DNA of 64,000 nt from Ruminococcus sp. (GTDB lineage Bacteria; Bacillota; Clostridia; Oscillospirales; Ruminococcaceae): positions 1 to 64,000 of the forward strand of contig JAFYUM010000003.1 in assembly GCA_017558505.1 (NCBI GenBank), written 5' to 3'. Under the pieces are notes generated by a model, which ran no database searches, was not told the origin of the DNA, and saw nothing but the letters and a program-made list of their open reading frames with translations. The position numbers and the translations under genes were made by a program. Each line of letters begins with the position of its first letter. The first letter of the stretch is position 1. Below, piece by piece: positions 51,916-61,841 of the stretch.

Positions 51916-52839
51916 TTATCTGAAATCTGTGAATATCTTCCTTCCTGCACATTCAGGTGAATAATCCCAGCGATCAAAATGCGCCGTATCTGTGAAATAT
52001 CTGCAATTGCTTTCCGAATTGAAATCCTCGCATACATCAACAATTACAAGTTTGATTTTCATTTTTTCAGGGATTATAGCTTTTATGTATACGCTTACAT
52101 TCTGTCCTGCACGGATATCATCACGAAGCTCTGCAAGTCCTGCAAGATTAGGTGCAAGTTCAACGAAAATACCGTAGTTTTCAACGGAACGTACAATTCC
52201 GGATACTGTTTCACCTGTATTGAAAAGAGCGGCATTTTCCTGCCATGTTCCAAGCAGTTCTTTATGACTCAGACAAATCCTTGAGCCCTCACGTGAACGG
52301 ACAACAGCTCTGATATATTGTCCAACGGCAAATCTGTCAGAGGGGTGGGCGATACGTGATACGGATATGGAGTCAATGGGAATAAGAGAGGGTATACCGC
52401 ATCCGATATCTACAAAGCAGCCGAATTGTTCAAGATGTGTTATTCGTGCTTCAATAACATCACCAAGGTTGAGATTATCTGTATATTGCGCAATACATTC
52501 TCTTTGCGCTGCCGCCCTTGAAAGCTCTACAGTAATTTTTCCGTTTGTTGATGATGTAATCTGTACCACCTTGAAGCAAACGATTTTGTTGACTCTTGAA
52601 ATTATGGCTATATCACGGGTTGAGCCGTCAGCGATACCGACAGCACCGTTTTCACGGTGGATAATACCCTCGGCACAGGGCAGGTCAACTACAAGGTTGT
52701 GGGCGTTATCACAGACAGAGGCTCTTGCTTCAAGTATAATTCCTTTTTCCATAGCCTCGGTAAGCCCGTCAAGTGATGAGATGTACTTCTGATTTGCAGC
52801 TGTTCTGAAAAGGCAGCCTTCAGGTTTGAATGTGTTCAT
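51916..52839 (-). CDS. S1-domain RNA-binding protein (RpsA-like)
   Basis: A 307-residue protein with two clear S1 domains: NLGDVIEARITHLEQFGCFVDIGCGIPSLIPID (~122-154) and TGETVSGIVRSVENYGIFVELAPNLAGLAEL (~208-238). A degenerate N-terminal segment precedes them. In Clostridia such short proteins take the place of ribosomal protein S1 or act in translation control (known, role not certain). CGGAGG precedes the ATG. The gene at 52947 is upstream on the same strand. Confidence 0.85.
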   Translation of the reverse strand: MNTFKPEGCLFRTAANQKYISSLDGLTEAMEKGIILEARASVCDNAHNLVVDLPCAEGIIHRENGAVGIADGSTRDIAIISRVNKIVCFKVVQITSSTNGKITVELSRAAAQRECIAQYTDNLNLGDVIEARITHLEQFGCFVDIGCGIPSLIPIDSISVSRIAHPSDRFAVGQYIRAVVRSREGSRICLSHKELLGTWQENAALFNTGETVSGIVRSVENYGIFVELAPNLAGLAELRDDIRAGQNVSVYIKAIIPEKMKIKLVIVDVCEDFNSESNCRYFTDTAHFDRWDYSPECAGRKIFTDFR

Positions 52840-52885
52840 AATTTTTACCTCCGAAATGTTTATAGGGCTTTACCCCTTATGACAG

Positions 52886-52908
52886 TACCGCACAAATTCA
52901 GTGCGGTA
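52886..52908 (-). terminator. ACCGCAC hairpin between two minus-strand genes
   Basis: TACCGCAC (52886-52893) pairs with GTGCGGTA (52901-52908). There is no U-tract, so it is a weak terminator or processing site. It belongs to the same stem type as those at 2511, 36448 and 44426. Confidence 0.45.
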
Positions 52909-52946
52909 TTGTCTTTACTGTACATCTTATTCACTTACGCTGGAAT

Positions 52947-53321
52947 TTATACCACAGAACGGGGCGGGATATAAATGTTATTTCCCCCTGATGAATTGAG
53001 AATGGAACTTATCTGTTCTGTTCCATTGCCGTCACATACAATAAATACGTTGGTTTTCCTGCTTCTTGAGGGTTCGGGAATAATATCATCAGAAGCAGGA
53101 AAGTCCATAACCATAGTAAGATAATTTGTGAAGTTTACAGCTCCTGCTGTAGTGGGAAGAACTGTATATATATTACCGCTGCGCAGCCTTTCAGCTTTGT
53201 CTGACTCACGGTTATATACATAGTTTGTGGAATAGACACCGCTCACGCTTTCACGTATTTTTTTCAGTGCAAGCTCTGCTGTTTCGGGATTTTCAAATTC
53301 CGCAGTTATTCTTGTAACCAT
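52947..53321 (-). CDS. Small unknown protein
   Basis: A 124-residue soluble protein starting MVTRITAEFENPETAELALKKIRESVSGV. That opening looks like a ferredoxin-like or general-stress YflT-type alpha/beta half, as in proteins that fold as small sensors. The rest (YTVLPTTAGAVNFTNYLTMVMDFP, then GGNNIYIPP) gives no named family. I chose ATG 53321 with GAGG upstream. It shares a strand with the S1 gene downstream; function unknown. Confidence 0.65.
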   Translation of the reverse strand: MVTRITAEFENPETAELALKKIRESVSGVYSTNYVYNRESDKAERLRSGNIYTVLPTTAGAVNFTNYLTMVMDFPASDDIIPEPSRSRKTNVFIVCDGNGTEQISSILNSSGGNNIYIPPRSVV

Positions 53322-53419
53322 AGGATACCTCTTTTCTGTCAGCTTTGTATGGTATTGCCATAAAATTATTTGGTTTTTATTATTTTTACACAAACTTTAA
53401 AAAATATACTTCATACATA

Positions 53420-53448
53420 TTGATTTAATCTGATTTTTAGGTTATAAT
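53420..53448 (+). promoter_or_regulatory. Promoter of the DUF951-prfA-coaE-aminopeptidase run
   Basis: TTGATT (53420-53425) and TATAAT (53443-53448) are separated by 17 bp, about 33 nt before the DUF951 start codon. Confidence 0.8.
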
Positions 53449-53481
53449 TATACAGTATGAATATTGAAAGGTGGAGCAGAT

Positions 53482-53670
53482 ATGGATGTTCGTCCAAATG
53501 ATGTACTTGTTATGAAAAAGCAGCATCCTTGCGGTGCGTTTGAAATGATAGTCCTTCGTGCAGGAATGGATTTCAGATTAAAATGTGCTGGCTGCGGCCA
53601 CGAATTTCTTGTTCCGCGTAAAAAAATTGAAAAGAGCATAAAATCAATCCGCAGAGAAACAGAGGGTTAG
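53482..53670 (+). CDS. DUF951 family protein
   Basis: A 62-residue protein with the family pattern MDVRPNDVLVMKKQHPCGAFEMIVLRAGMDFRLKCAGCGHEFLVPRKK. Cysteines at HPCG and CAGC suggest a small zinc site. Function unknown; common in Firmicutes. I chose ATG 53482 with GGTGGAG just before it; a TTG at 53464 is less likely. prfA follows after 53 nt. Confidence 0.85.
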   Translation: MDVRPNDVLVMKKQHPCGAFEMIVLRAGMDFRLKCAGCGHEFLVPRKKIEKSIKSIRRETEG

Positions 53671-53723
53671 CCTTCAGTGTAATGATATGGACAAATATTT
53701 ATTTATAATGAAAGGAAATTGTT

Positions 53724-54797
53724 ATGTTTGAAAAACTTGCGGTAATGGAAAATAAATATGAGGAAATAAGTCAGCGCCTTTCTGACCCTGAAACAGTAAG
53801 CGATAATAAGCTGTATGCCCAGCTTATGAGAGAGTACAAGAACATGACTCCTATTATCGAAAAGTACAGGGAATACAAATCAGCTGAAAGCAGCTTCAAT
53901 GAAGCAAAGGAGCTTCTTGATGCTGGTGGACTTGATAAGGATTTCAAGGAAATGGCACAGGCTGAATATGAAGAAAATAAGGCTGCTATGGAGGACATTT
54001 CACAGGAGCTTAAAATACTTCTTCTGCCCAAGGATCCTAACGATGACAAGAGCGTTATCATCGAAATCCGAGGCGGTGCAGGCGGTGAGGAGGCAGCTTT
54101 ATTTGCCAATTCACTTTATCGTATGTACACAATGTATGCAGAGTCAAAGGGCTGGAAGCAGGAAATTCTCAACGCACAGCCTACAGAGCTTGGCGGTTTC
54201 AAGGAAATCAGCTTTTCTATTGTGGGTGAAAATGCTTATTCGCGTCTTAAATATGAAAGTGGTGTTCATCGTGTACAGCGAGTTCCTGAAACAGAGTCAC
54301 AGGGACGTATCCATACATCAACTGTAACAGTAGCTGTTCTCGTAGAAGCTGATGAAGTGGAGCTTGAAATCAGTCCGACTGATCTTAAAATTGACTATTT
54401 CCGTGCAAGCGGTGCAGGCGGTCAGCATATCAATAAAACGGAGTCAGCTGTAAGAATAACTTATCTTCCTACAAATGTCGTTGTTGAATGCCAGGACGAG
54501 AGAAGTCAGCATAAAAACAAGGATAAGGCTATGAAAATACTTCGCTCACGTATATATGAGGCTATGCAGGAAGAACAGGCTGCAAAGGTAGCTTCTGATA
54601 GAAAAATGCAGGTAGGTACAGGTGACCGTTCCGAACGTATACGCACCTATAATTATCCGCAGGGCAGACTTACTGACCATAGAATAGGACTGACTATATA
54701 TCGTCTTGAAGATCTGCTCAATGGAAATCTGGACGAGGTATTTGATGCACTTGCAACAGCAGATCAGGCTGCAAAGCTTGCAAGTCAGGAAGAATAA
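53724..54797 (+). CDS. prfA: Peptide chain release factor 1
   Basis: Reads UAA and UAG stops. The GGQ loop is in [18 protein letters not shown] (residues ~229-246). The codon-reading tripeptide is PET in [14 protein letters not shown] (~182-195), which marks RF1 rather than RF2. 357 aa is normal. The usual partner prmC (methyltransferase for the GGQ Gln) is not next to it; the following gene begins 2 nt after the stop. Confidence 0.96.
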   Translation: MFEKLAVMENKYEEISQRLSDPETVSDNKLYAQLMREYKNMTPIIEKYREYKSAESSFNEAKELLDAGGLDKDFKEMAQAEYEENKAAMEDISQELKILLLPKDPNDDKSVIIEIRGGAGGEEAALFANSLYRMYTMYAESKGWKQEILNAQPTELGGFKEISFSIVGENAYSRLKYESGVHRVQRVPETESQGRIHTSTVTVAVLVEADEVELEISPTDLKIDYFRASGAGGQHINKTESAVRITYLPTNVVVECQDERSQHKNKDKAMKILRSRIYEAMQEEQAAKVASDRKMQVGTGDRSERIRTYNYPQGRLTDHRIGLTIYRLEDLLNGNLDEVFDALATADQAAKLASQEE

Positions 54798-54799
54798 TT

Positions 54800-55813
54800 A
54801 TGGAAACAAAGTTATTAGGTGGTTCATCCGCTGATGTTTCAGCTGCGGCGGAACTGATAAAAAATGGATTTGTTGTAGGCATACCTACTGAAACTGTATA
54901 TGGTTTAGGTGCTGATGCTTTGAATGAACAGGCTGTCACAGCTGTTTTTGCAGCAAAATGCCGGCCTGCGGACAATCCCCTTATTGTTCATATAGCTGAT
55001 TTTTCACAGGCTGTAAATTATGCAAGGGATATACCTGAGCTTGCATACAAGCTTGCTGAAAAATTCTGTCCTGGTCCTTTGACCATGATTCTTCCTAAAA
55101 AAGATATTATCCCTTCTGTAACATCCGGAGGCCTTGACACGGTAGGCATACGTGTACCCTCCCATGAAGTAATGCACAGGATAATAGTTGAATCGGGATG
55201 CCCCATAGCTGCCCCGTCAGCAAATTTATCCGGACTTCCAAGTCCTACATGTGCGATTCATGTCATGGACGATATGAATGGCAGAATTGCAGCTGTTCTT
55301 GATGGCGGTTCATCGGAATATGGTGTTGAATCCACAGTAATTTCATTTGAAGGTGAAGATACTGTACGCATACTCCGTCCCGGTGCAGTTACAAGGGAAA
55401 TGCTTCTTGAAGTGTGTCGTGAAGTGAATATTGATCCCGCTGTATTGAAAGAACTTGACGCAGAAGCTGTGGCAGCTTCTCCCGGAATGAAGTATGTCCA
55501 CTACTCTCCGAAGGCGAAAGTAGTTGTGGTTGAGGGGAATACAGCCGATTTTAAGAAATTTGTTTCTCAAAACAGCGGCGAAAATGTATATTCACTCATA
55601 TACGGAATGGAAAGTGACGACTTTGAATATAACTATATGACGTATGGCGATACTGCAGAAGAACAGGCGCATTTTCTTTTCCAGAGATTAAGGGAGCTTG
55701 ACGACGCAGGAGCAGAGATAGTATATGTCCGCACACCGTCAAAAGAGGGTGTAGGACTTGCAGTATATAACCGCCTTATCAGGGCGGCAGGATTCGAGGT
55801 GATAAGGGTATGA
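54800..55813 (+). CDS. tsaC: L-threonylcarbamoyladenylate synthase
   Basis: Makes the TC-AMP intermediate for t6A37 of tRNA (Sua5/YwlC long form). The catalytic domain shows GFVVGIPTETVYGLGADAL (~24-42), KCRPADNPLIVHI and GCPIAAPSANLSGLPSPT. A C-terminal Sua5 domain follows (SPGMKYVHYSPKAKVVVVEG). 337 aa matches Sua5 rather than the short TsaC. It overlaps coaE by 4 nt (ATGA). Confidence 0.94.
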   Translation: METKLLGGSSADVSAAAELIKNGFVVGIPTETVYGLGADALNEQAVTAVFAAKCRPADNPLIVHIADFSQAVNYARDIPELAYKLAEKFCPGPLTMILPKKDIIPSVTSGGLDTVGIRVPSHEVMHRIIVESGCPIAAPSANLSGLPSPTCAIHVMDDMNGRIAAVLDGGSSEYGVESTVISFEGEDTVRILRPGAVTREMLLEVCREVNIDPAVLKELDAEAVAASPGMKYVHYSPKAKVVVVEGNTADFKKFVSQNSGENVYSLIYGMESDDFEYNYMTYGDTAEEQAHFLFQRLRELDDAGAEIVYVRTPSKEGVGLAVYNRLIRAAGFEVIRV

Positions 55814-56457
55814 TAAGTCTTGATGTGCTTGTTGTCGGTCTTACAGGTCAGACCGGTGCAGGTAAAAGTACAGTTTCAAAGATATTTGCAGAAAACGGTT
55901 TTGCCATAATTAATGCAGACCTTATTTCACGCAAGGTGGTTGAAAAAGGAACGCAGTGTCTTGATGAAATTGTTGATCTGTTCAGCGAAGGCATACTGAA
56001 TGAGGACGGAACACTTAACAGAAAAACACTTGGAAATATTGTTTTCACGGATAAGACAAAGCTTGAAATGTTAAATACCACTATCTACCCTTATATTACA
56101 AGTGAAATTCTAAATGAGATAAAGTATTATTCTGCCTGTGGGAAGAAACTTGTTCTTCTTGACGCACCTACATTATTTGAAAGTCATGCAGATGATTTTT
56201 GTGAGATTATTATCTCTGTCCTTGCTGATGAAAAAATCAGAGAAAAACGTATTATTGAACGTGACGGACTTACAAAAAAACAGGCAAACGATAGAATGAA
56301 CAGCCAGCTTGATGCGGAATATTTTGCTTCTCATTCTGATTATGTTATAGAGAATAACGATGCTCTTGAAGCTGTTAATAGTATATCAAAGGAAGTTGCG
56401 GATAAAATAAAATATTATTATCACCATATACGCCCGGCTGAAATGAGTGTGCAGTAA
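55810..56457 (+). CDS. coaE: Dephospho-CoA kinase
   Basis: Last step of coenzyme A synthesis. P-loop VGLTGQTGAGKSTVSKIFAENGFAIINADLISRKVV (residues ~8-43) and a lid/effector region DAPTLFESHADDFCEIIISVLADEKIREKRIIERDGLTKKQANDRM. 215 aa is normal for CoaE. It is coupled to the preceding gene by an ATGA overlap. Confidence 0.93.
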   Translation: MISLDVLVVGLTGQTGAGKSTVSKIFAENGFAIINADLISRKVVEKGTQCLDEIVDLFSEGILNEDGTLNRKTLGNIVFTDKTKLEMLNTTIYPYITSEILNEIKYYSACGKKLVLLDAPTLFESHADDFCEIIISVLADEKIREKRIIERDGLTKKQANDRMNSQLDAEYFASHSDYVIENNDALEAVNSISKEVADKIKYYYHHIRPAEMSVQ

Positions 56458-56487
56458 GAGAACCCGATAAGAAAAGGAGTATATGAA

Positions 56488-57891
56488 ATGGAAGAAAACA
56501 AAAGTGTTGTAAAAGAGCTTAAAGAAAAGCTTTTTATGCAGCGTAAAAACGGCTATTCAAGAATAAATGAACATGAAGAAAAAGCAATTTTCGCCTTTGC
56601 AGAAGATTATAAGAAATTCCTTGACACAGCCAAGACAGAGCGGGAAGCAGTATGTGAGGCTGTAAAAATTCTTGAGGATAACGGATACGTTGAATATAAA
56701 AAGGATATGAAGCTGAAAGCAGGTGACAAAATTTACCGTAATAACAGAGGAAAGGCAATTATAGCCGCTGTTATCGGTACAGCACCTATTGAGGAAGGTG
56801 TCCGCCTTTGTGCAGCACATATCGACAGCCCCAGACTCGATCTGAAACAGAATCCTCTCTATGAGGATTGTGATCTTGCACTTTTCAAGACTCACTATTA
56901 CGGTGGTATTAAGAAATATCAGTGGACAACAATTCCGCTTTCGCTTCACGGTGTTATTATTAAGGCTGACGGTACATCTGTTACAGTGAACATCGGCGAA
57001 GATGATAATGATCCTGTTTTTTGTGTAACAGATTTGCTTCCGCATCTTGCAACAGAGCAGATGACACGTACAGCTACAAAAATTATCAGAGGTGAGGATC
57101 TCAACCTCCTCATTGGCTCTATTCCTTTCCGTGATGATGAAGCAAGTGAAGCTGTAAAGCTTAATATCCTGAACATTCTCTTTGAAAAGTACGGCATTAC
57201 AGAAGCTGATTTCATTTCATCAGAGCTTGAAGCTGTACCTGCATTTAAAGCAAGAGATATAGGTTTTGACAGAAGTCTTATCGGCGGCTATGGACACGAT
57301 GACCGCTGTTGTGCATATCCTGCTTTAAGAGCAGCTGTTGAATGTTCCGCTCCTGTTCATACTGCTGTTACAATACTTGCAGATAAGGAAGAAACAGGAA
57401 GTGATGGAAATACAGGACTCTGTTCATCATATTTAAGATATTTTATTGAAGATTTAGCAGAGGCTTTCGGTGCAAAGGGCAGAGATGTGCTTTCAGCGTC
57501 AGAATGTCTTTCTGCTGATGTAAATGCAGCATTTGATCCCACATTCCCCGAAGTTAACGAGAGAAACAATGCCGCATATGCAAACAAGGGCGTATGTATC
57601 ACAAAGTATACAGGCTCAAGAGGAAAGTCAGGCACATCAGACGCATCTGCTGAATTTGCAGGAAGAATTCGACGTCTTATGGATAAGAATAATGTTATCT
57701 GGCAGACAGGCGAGCTTGGCAAGGTAGATGCAGGCGGCGGTGGTACTGTTGCGGCTTATATTGCTAATCTTGACGTTGATACAATAGATATGGGAGTACC
57801 TGTGCTTTCAATGCATGCTCCCTTTGAAGTAATTTCAAAGCTTGACCTTTATATGGCATATAAGGCATTTGCATCTTTTATTGCTGATTAA
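56488..57891 (+). CDS. apeB: M18 family aminopeptidase
   Basis: Zinc aminopeptidase of the aspartyl aminopeptidase type, cytoplasmic. Metal-ligand blocks: CAAHIDSPRLDLKQNPLYED (residues ~108-127), GGYGHDDRCCAYPALRA (~268-284), DKEETGSDGNTG (~298-309), ADVNAAFDPTFPEVNERNNAAYANKGV, and a final HAPFEVISKLD. 467 aa is normal. AAAAGGAG precedes the ATG. It ends the plus-strand run at a strong terminator. Confidence 0.94.
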   Translation: MEENKSVVKELKEKLFMQRKNGYSRINEHEEKAIFAFAEDYKKFLDTAKTEREAVCEAVKILEDNGYVEYKKDMKLKAGDKIYRNNRGKAIIAAVIGTAPIEEGVRLCAAHIDSPRLDLKQNPLYEDCDLALFKTHYYGGIKKYQWTTIPLSLHGVIIKADGTSVTVNIGEDDNDPVFCVTDLLPHLATEQMTRTATKIIRGEDLNLLIGSIPFRDDEASEAVKLNILNILFEKYGITEADFISSELEAVPAFKARDIGFDRSLIGGYGHDDRCCAYPALRAAVECSAPVHTAVTILADKEETGSDGNTGLCSSYLRYFIEDLAEAFGAKGRDVLSASECLSADVNAAFDPTFPEVNERNNAAYANKGVCITKYTGSRGKSGTSDASAEFAGRIRRLMDKNNVIWQTGELGKVDAGGGGTVAAYIANLDVDTIDMGVPVLSMHAPFEVISKLDLYMAYKAFASFIAD

Positions 57892-57892
57892 T

Positions 57893-57927
57893 AAAAATCC
57901 CCGGGAGAATTAATCCCGGGGATTTTT
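57893..57927. terminator. Bidirectional terminator
   Basis: AAAAATCCCCGGGA (57893-57906) and TCCCGGGGATTTTT (57914-57927) are a perfect 14-bp inverted repeat between convergent genes. A5 and T5 flanks serve both strands. Confidence 0.95.
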
Positions 57928-57932
57928 ATGTC

Positions 57933-60635
57933 TTATATAAGACAAAGAATGTATTTCAGATAAAGCTTTTCTAAACCATTTGCTTTGACGTAAATATTAT
58001 CAGCGATGTTGTTTACAAGCTTACAGGAATTTATCACATCTTCCTTTAAGGGTGATTTTTGAGAGAATACTGAAATCAGAGCTGTATTGATAAAGTTCTC
58101 AAATTCACCTGGTTCGAAATAGATATCACCGTATTTTTCTTCGACAAAACGTGCAATTTCGGTGTATGTCATATCGTCGGTTTCTATGTTCTTGAATTTG
58201 AGTAGTTTCTCAGCATAGGAGTAAATACAACCCATTGACTTTTTCATATCAGACTGTTCCATATTTTGTTTGCGTTTTGATACAATTATTAATCTGCGAA
58301 TTACAAATGAAATAAGAATGAGAGCAATAAAGATTGTAAAATATAGTATCTGCAAAAGCACTTTGGAAACTACATTCCAGATAGGTGAGTTATCTTTATT
58401 ACCGCCCTCTGAACCCCTATTCGGACTTGTAACTACTGCAGTTGTCTGGGTATCAGTGCTTTTTCCGGAGTTTGTGTTTGCATCGGAGGATTGTTCTGAA
58501 CTTTCAGCTGATTGTTCAGAGGTGGAAGTTGTTTCAGTAATTGTTGTGGTTGTTGTTTCTGTGGTTGTAGTAGTAGTTGTTGTCGGACTTGTATCAATTG
58601 TATGCTGAGTATATCCTTCAGTAAACTCAAAAGGCACCCAGCCATAGCCGTTAAGGTAGATTTCAGCCCATGCATGACGGCGGTTATCCTTCAATGTTAT
58701 TGTATATGTGCCTTTATCATTTTTAGCAGAGTTTGTGAAATCATCTGTAACGAGCACATATCCTGCTGTGTATCTTGCTGGAATGCCTGCCATACGTGCA
58801 ATAATAACACCTGCTGTAGCATAATGAGTACAGTATCCCTTGTTATTTTCAAGGAGGAAGTAGTTGACAAAATCTCTGTTATTTGGTGTTTTGCCAGGAG
58901 CAAGTGAATACTCTGCACTATCTGCAATAGCGTCCCGTATAGAATAAAGTGTATTCAATATATTTTCTGCGGAATTGTCAGAGCCTTTGGATTCGATAAT
59001 ATCTTTAAATTCATTTCGAATCTCGTCCATGTTAATATTATCAGGAACTGTAAGATAATTCTCGTAAACGAAATCTTTATATTCGCTTTCCATAAGCTGT
59101 GTTGTAATAAGACCGGGATTTTCATAGAGAAGCTGTGGCGGTAGCTGGAGCTCTGAATCGATATTGATAAAATTATCATATTCAAGAAGCCCATGTTCTG
59201 TGCAAAACTGAATAACCTCGTTTTTCTGTGTTTCGTCAGTTATCAGCTCAAGATTTACAACATTTCGCATTGGTGCATTAAGATACATTGATATAGTTTC
59301 AGCACTTGCGTTAGTGAACTTATATGAATATTCTTTGTTGTTTCTCTTTTTTGAAGATACAGTCAGGTCGCGGTCGTAAACAAGCCCTCCAAGATTATCA
59401 GTACCGTATGGTGAAAAGCTGCGGTTTCCCTTGATGAGATTTTTCACATTCATTGAATAATCTCCATTATATCTGTCAAGAGTCAGGTTAAAACGGTGTG
59501 GGAAATCCTGCGGATATACATTAAGTTGTTTAAACTCGTCAAACAGCGGTATATTGTACTTACTGTAAGGAAGAGAAGTCCACTGATTGTCATCGTATAC
59601 GGCACATGTGTATTCCTTGAGATATACTGCACTGTCAGTGGGTTTATCAATTGTAATTTTCAGGTCATCAACGTTTTTATATTTCATTACAGAAACCGTA
59701 CCAAGCTTATGGGATTCGACTTTGATTTCAAGTCCGAAAGCAGCGGAAAGCTCTGAAATACTTTCAGCAAGATTGTCTGTAGAGAAATTATTTACTGCAT
59801 CTCTGATTTCACTTCTTTTAGCGTTTAATTCCTTACTTCTTTCATAGCCTGTGATTTTTATTCCCATAACAGAAATACCTGTGAAAATCATAACAAGAAT
59901 CATGATATAAAAACCGCATTTTTCTGTTACTTTAAGCCGCATCTGCCGTTTAGGAATGAACATATTTCCTTTTCGTACAAAACCGCCTGTTCCGCCTGAA
60001 TATTCGCCCATATCTATGGTGCTCATAGCAAAACAAGCAACAAGAAAAGCAATAACGAGCATTCCCCAGAAAATTTTTACATCAATACCATTATACAGTC
60101 CTATTTCAAGGATAGGAAAAGAAACTATAAAAGAGGGGAGCGGATGTGGATGATAAATCGTAAATACATAAATTATCAGAGCAATAAACCATGAAGCGAG
60201 AATGAAGAAAGTTGTTATTGATTCCGCTTCAAGCTTGTTGTCAAGAAATTTATAGTAATTCAGTTCGGTATGATATGCCGCTTTATAAATTGTGTTGTAT
60301 ACAAATTTATATCCAAGGGTAATCAAACCCATTTTTTTCCAGAAAATATAAACTGCAAGGAATACTGAACCAAGTATAAGCCATAAACCGCTTTTTTTAA
60401 AGCAGGATATGATTATATAAGTTGCTGAAAAAATAACAGCAGAAATAATAACGGGGTAAGAATTGTAATTAAAGCTGAACATGGTAAGGAATACCATGAT
60501 TGTGGAAACATAACCTGCAATGGCGATAATTATTGATTCAAGTAATCGGAGATTTGCATTTTTATTTTTGACAGACATAACAATACTGTCGCATACACGT
60601 ATGCCACTGTTATTCTGTTTAATTTTATTCTTCAT
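57933..60635 (-). CDS. Membrane transglutaminase-like protein (TgpA type)
   Basis: A 900-residue membrane protein. The first ~250 residues hold about seven helices. A large outer region follows, with a transglutaminase-like core whose Cys-His pair is visible in NNKGYCTHYATAGVIIARMAGIPARYTAGYV and NRRHAWAEIYLNGYGWVPFEFT (~590-665). The third position is Glu (FEFT) instead of the commoner Asp. A Thr/Ser-rich linker (about 55 residues) leads to a further helix near 775 and a cytoplasmic DUF4129-like tail. It is last in the moxR-DUF58-transglutaminase cassette, which is common but poorly defined; 6 nt separate it from the DUF58 gene. Confidence 0.88.
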   Translation of the reverse strand: MKNKIKQNNSGIRVCDSIVMSVKNKNANLRLLESIIIAIAGYVSTIMVFLTMFSFNYNSYPVIISAVIFSATYIIISCFKKSGLWLILGSVFLAVYIFWKKMGLITLGYKFVYNTIYKAAYHTELNYYKFLDNKLEAESITTFFILASWFIALIIYVFTIYHPHPLPSFIVSFPILEIGLYNGIDVKIFWGMLVIAFLVACFAMSTIDMGEYSGGTGGFVRKGNMFIPKRQMRLKVTEKCGFYIMILVMIFTGISVMGIKITGYERSKELNAKRSEIRDAVNNFSTDNLAESISELSAAFGLEIKVESHKLGTVSVMKYKNVDDLKITIDKPTDSAVYLKEYTCAVYDDNQWTSLPYSKYNIPLFDEFKQLNVYPQDFPHRFNLTLDRYNGDYSMNVKNLIKGNRSFSPYGTDNLGGLVYDRDLTVSSKKRNNKEYSYKFTNASAETISMYLNAPMRNVVNLELITDETQKNEVIQFCTEHGLLEYDNFINIDSELQLPPQLLYENPGLITTQLMESEYKDFVYENYLTVPDNINMDEIRNEFKDIIESKGSDNSAENILNTLYSIRDAIADSAEYSLAPGKTPNNRDFVNYFLLENNKGYCTHYATAGVIIARMAGIPARYTAGYVLVTDDFTNSAKNDKGTYTITLKDNRRHAWAEIYLNGYGWVPFEFTEGYTQHTIDTSPTTTTTTTTETTTTTITETTSTSEQSAESSEQSSDANTNSGKSTDTQTTAVVTSPNRGSEGGNKDNSPIWNVVSKVLLQILYFTIFIALILISFVIRRLIIVSKRKQNMEQSDMKKSMGCIYSYAEKLLKFKNIETDDMTYTEIARFVEEKYGDIYFEPGEFENFINTALISVFSQKSPLKEDVINSCKLVNNIADNIYVKANGLEKLYLKYILCLI

Positions 60636-60641
60636 ATCATG

Positions 60642-61835
60642 TTACACCTCGATGTCAGTTATAGATGAAGTGATTTTTCCGATAACGACAGGAATAATAT
60701 TAATGCTTCCATTACTCTCATTTAAACTATGTGAAGCTTCCTCGTCGGGAATAACAACAAGGATATTTTTATAATCAGCGTCAATATCATTTTCAATATA
60801 ATCAAGTATTTTACTGTCTGCCGATGATGAAATATAAGCAAATGATGAAAGTGAAATGTTGGTATTTTCTGTGAAGTAGTCGGAGAATGGTCGGCACAGA
60901 GCAGTATTATCGATGGATGATACAAGGGTTTTTACCGCAACAGCAAGAGAGTCGGAGTCGGTGACAGTAAGCTCTGTAAAATCACTTGTTCTGAAATTGT
61001 AAAAAACGACTGTATGATTTTTTTCGTTTTCAATAAGGAACTGAGAAAGTGATAAAAGACTTTCTATCATTGTGTCCAGAACAGGAAGCTTGTACGATAG
61101 TTCGTTGTCAGATTTAAGGTCAAGAAAAATCAGGCATGGTACATCAACGGGAAGACTGTAATCCTTTACAATGAATTCGTCTTTTTTAGAACTCAGCTTC
61201 CAGTGTATTCTGTTGAGCCTATCGCCGGGATTGTAATTTCGAAGATCAAACACCTGCGAGGGATCATCGCCAGGTTTGTGTTCGGAAAATATATTGCTTT
61301 CGTCGTTGACCTTATCGCTGTATACAACTTGTCCGCTTATTTCATGCCCTTCAGGCATAACGCTGATATTAATGCCTACATTTTTTCCTACAGTGAATTT
61401 GAATAATTTAAGCGGGTCATATATAGTTATACCTGCACAGCGGACTTTAAGTATGCCGCAGAATTTTGAATTAAGCTGAAATATTGCATTCTGTTCATTT
61501 CTTGCCTGTATAGGCATATGAAGAATGAAATTTACAGGGTCGCAATTGAATAAATTGAAGTATTCTATATTTGCCTCTGCCTTGCCAATTGGAAAAATGC
61601 TTCTGTTTTCAACTTTAATCTGAACGGGAAAACTTTGATTTTTCTGTACAGATGAAGATTGAACATTTAATTCAACGCTTATATTCTTTTTGGTAATGAA
61701 CAATGAGATTAACAAAAAAACAGGGATAGCAATAACTGAAATAAGAAGCACCAGGGCAAAGTCACCGAGATACATTATATAGAAAATTATAGCGGCAATA
61801 AGAAGAATAGCATAAAAAAATCTTATAATAAACAT
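60642..61835 (-). CDS. DUF58 domain membrane protein
   Basis: Two N-terminal helices (residues ~5-50) are followed by a beta region and the DUF58 core HKPGDDPSQVFDLRNYNPGDRLNRIHWKLSSKKDEFIVKDYSLP (residues ~185-229), which resembles a von Willebrand-A-like fold. 397 aa is normal. It lies between moxR and the transglutaminase, with gaps of 6 nt on each side, so all three are one operon. Confidence 0.92.
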   Translation of the reverse strand: MFIIRFFYAILLIAAIIFYIMYLGDFALVLLISVIAIPVFLLISLFITKKNISVELNVQSSSVQKNQSFPVQIKVENRSIFPIGKAEANIEYFNLFNCDPVNFILHMPIQARNEQNAIFQLNSKFCGILKVRCAGITIYDPLKLFKFTVGKNVGINISVMPEGHEISGQVVYSDKVNDESNIFSEHKPGDDPSQVFDLRNYNPGDRLNRIHWKLSSKKDEFIVKDYSLPVDVPCLIFLDLKSDNELSYKLPVLDTMIESLLSLSQFLIENEKNHTVVFYNFRTSDFTELTVTDSDSLAVAVKTLVSSIDNTALCRPFSDYFTENTNISLSSFAYISSSADSKILDYIENDIDADYKNILVVIPDEEASHSLNESNGSINIIPVVIGKITSSITDIEV

Positions 61836-61841
61836 AGCCGA

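Noticed and set aside
58433..58675. Thr/Pro/Gln-rich frames around 58.4-58.7 kb as separate genes
   Set aside because: They are other-frame readings of the low-complexity Thr linker in the transglutaminase gene.
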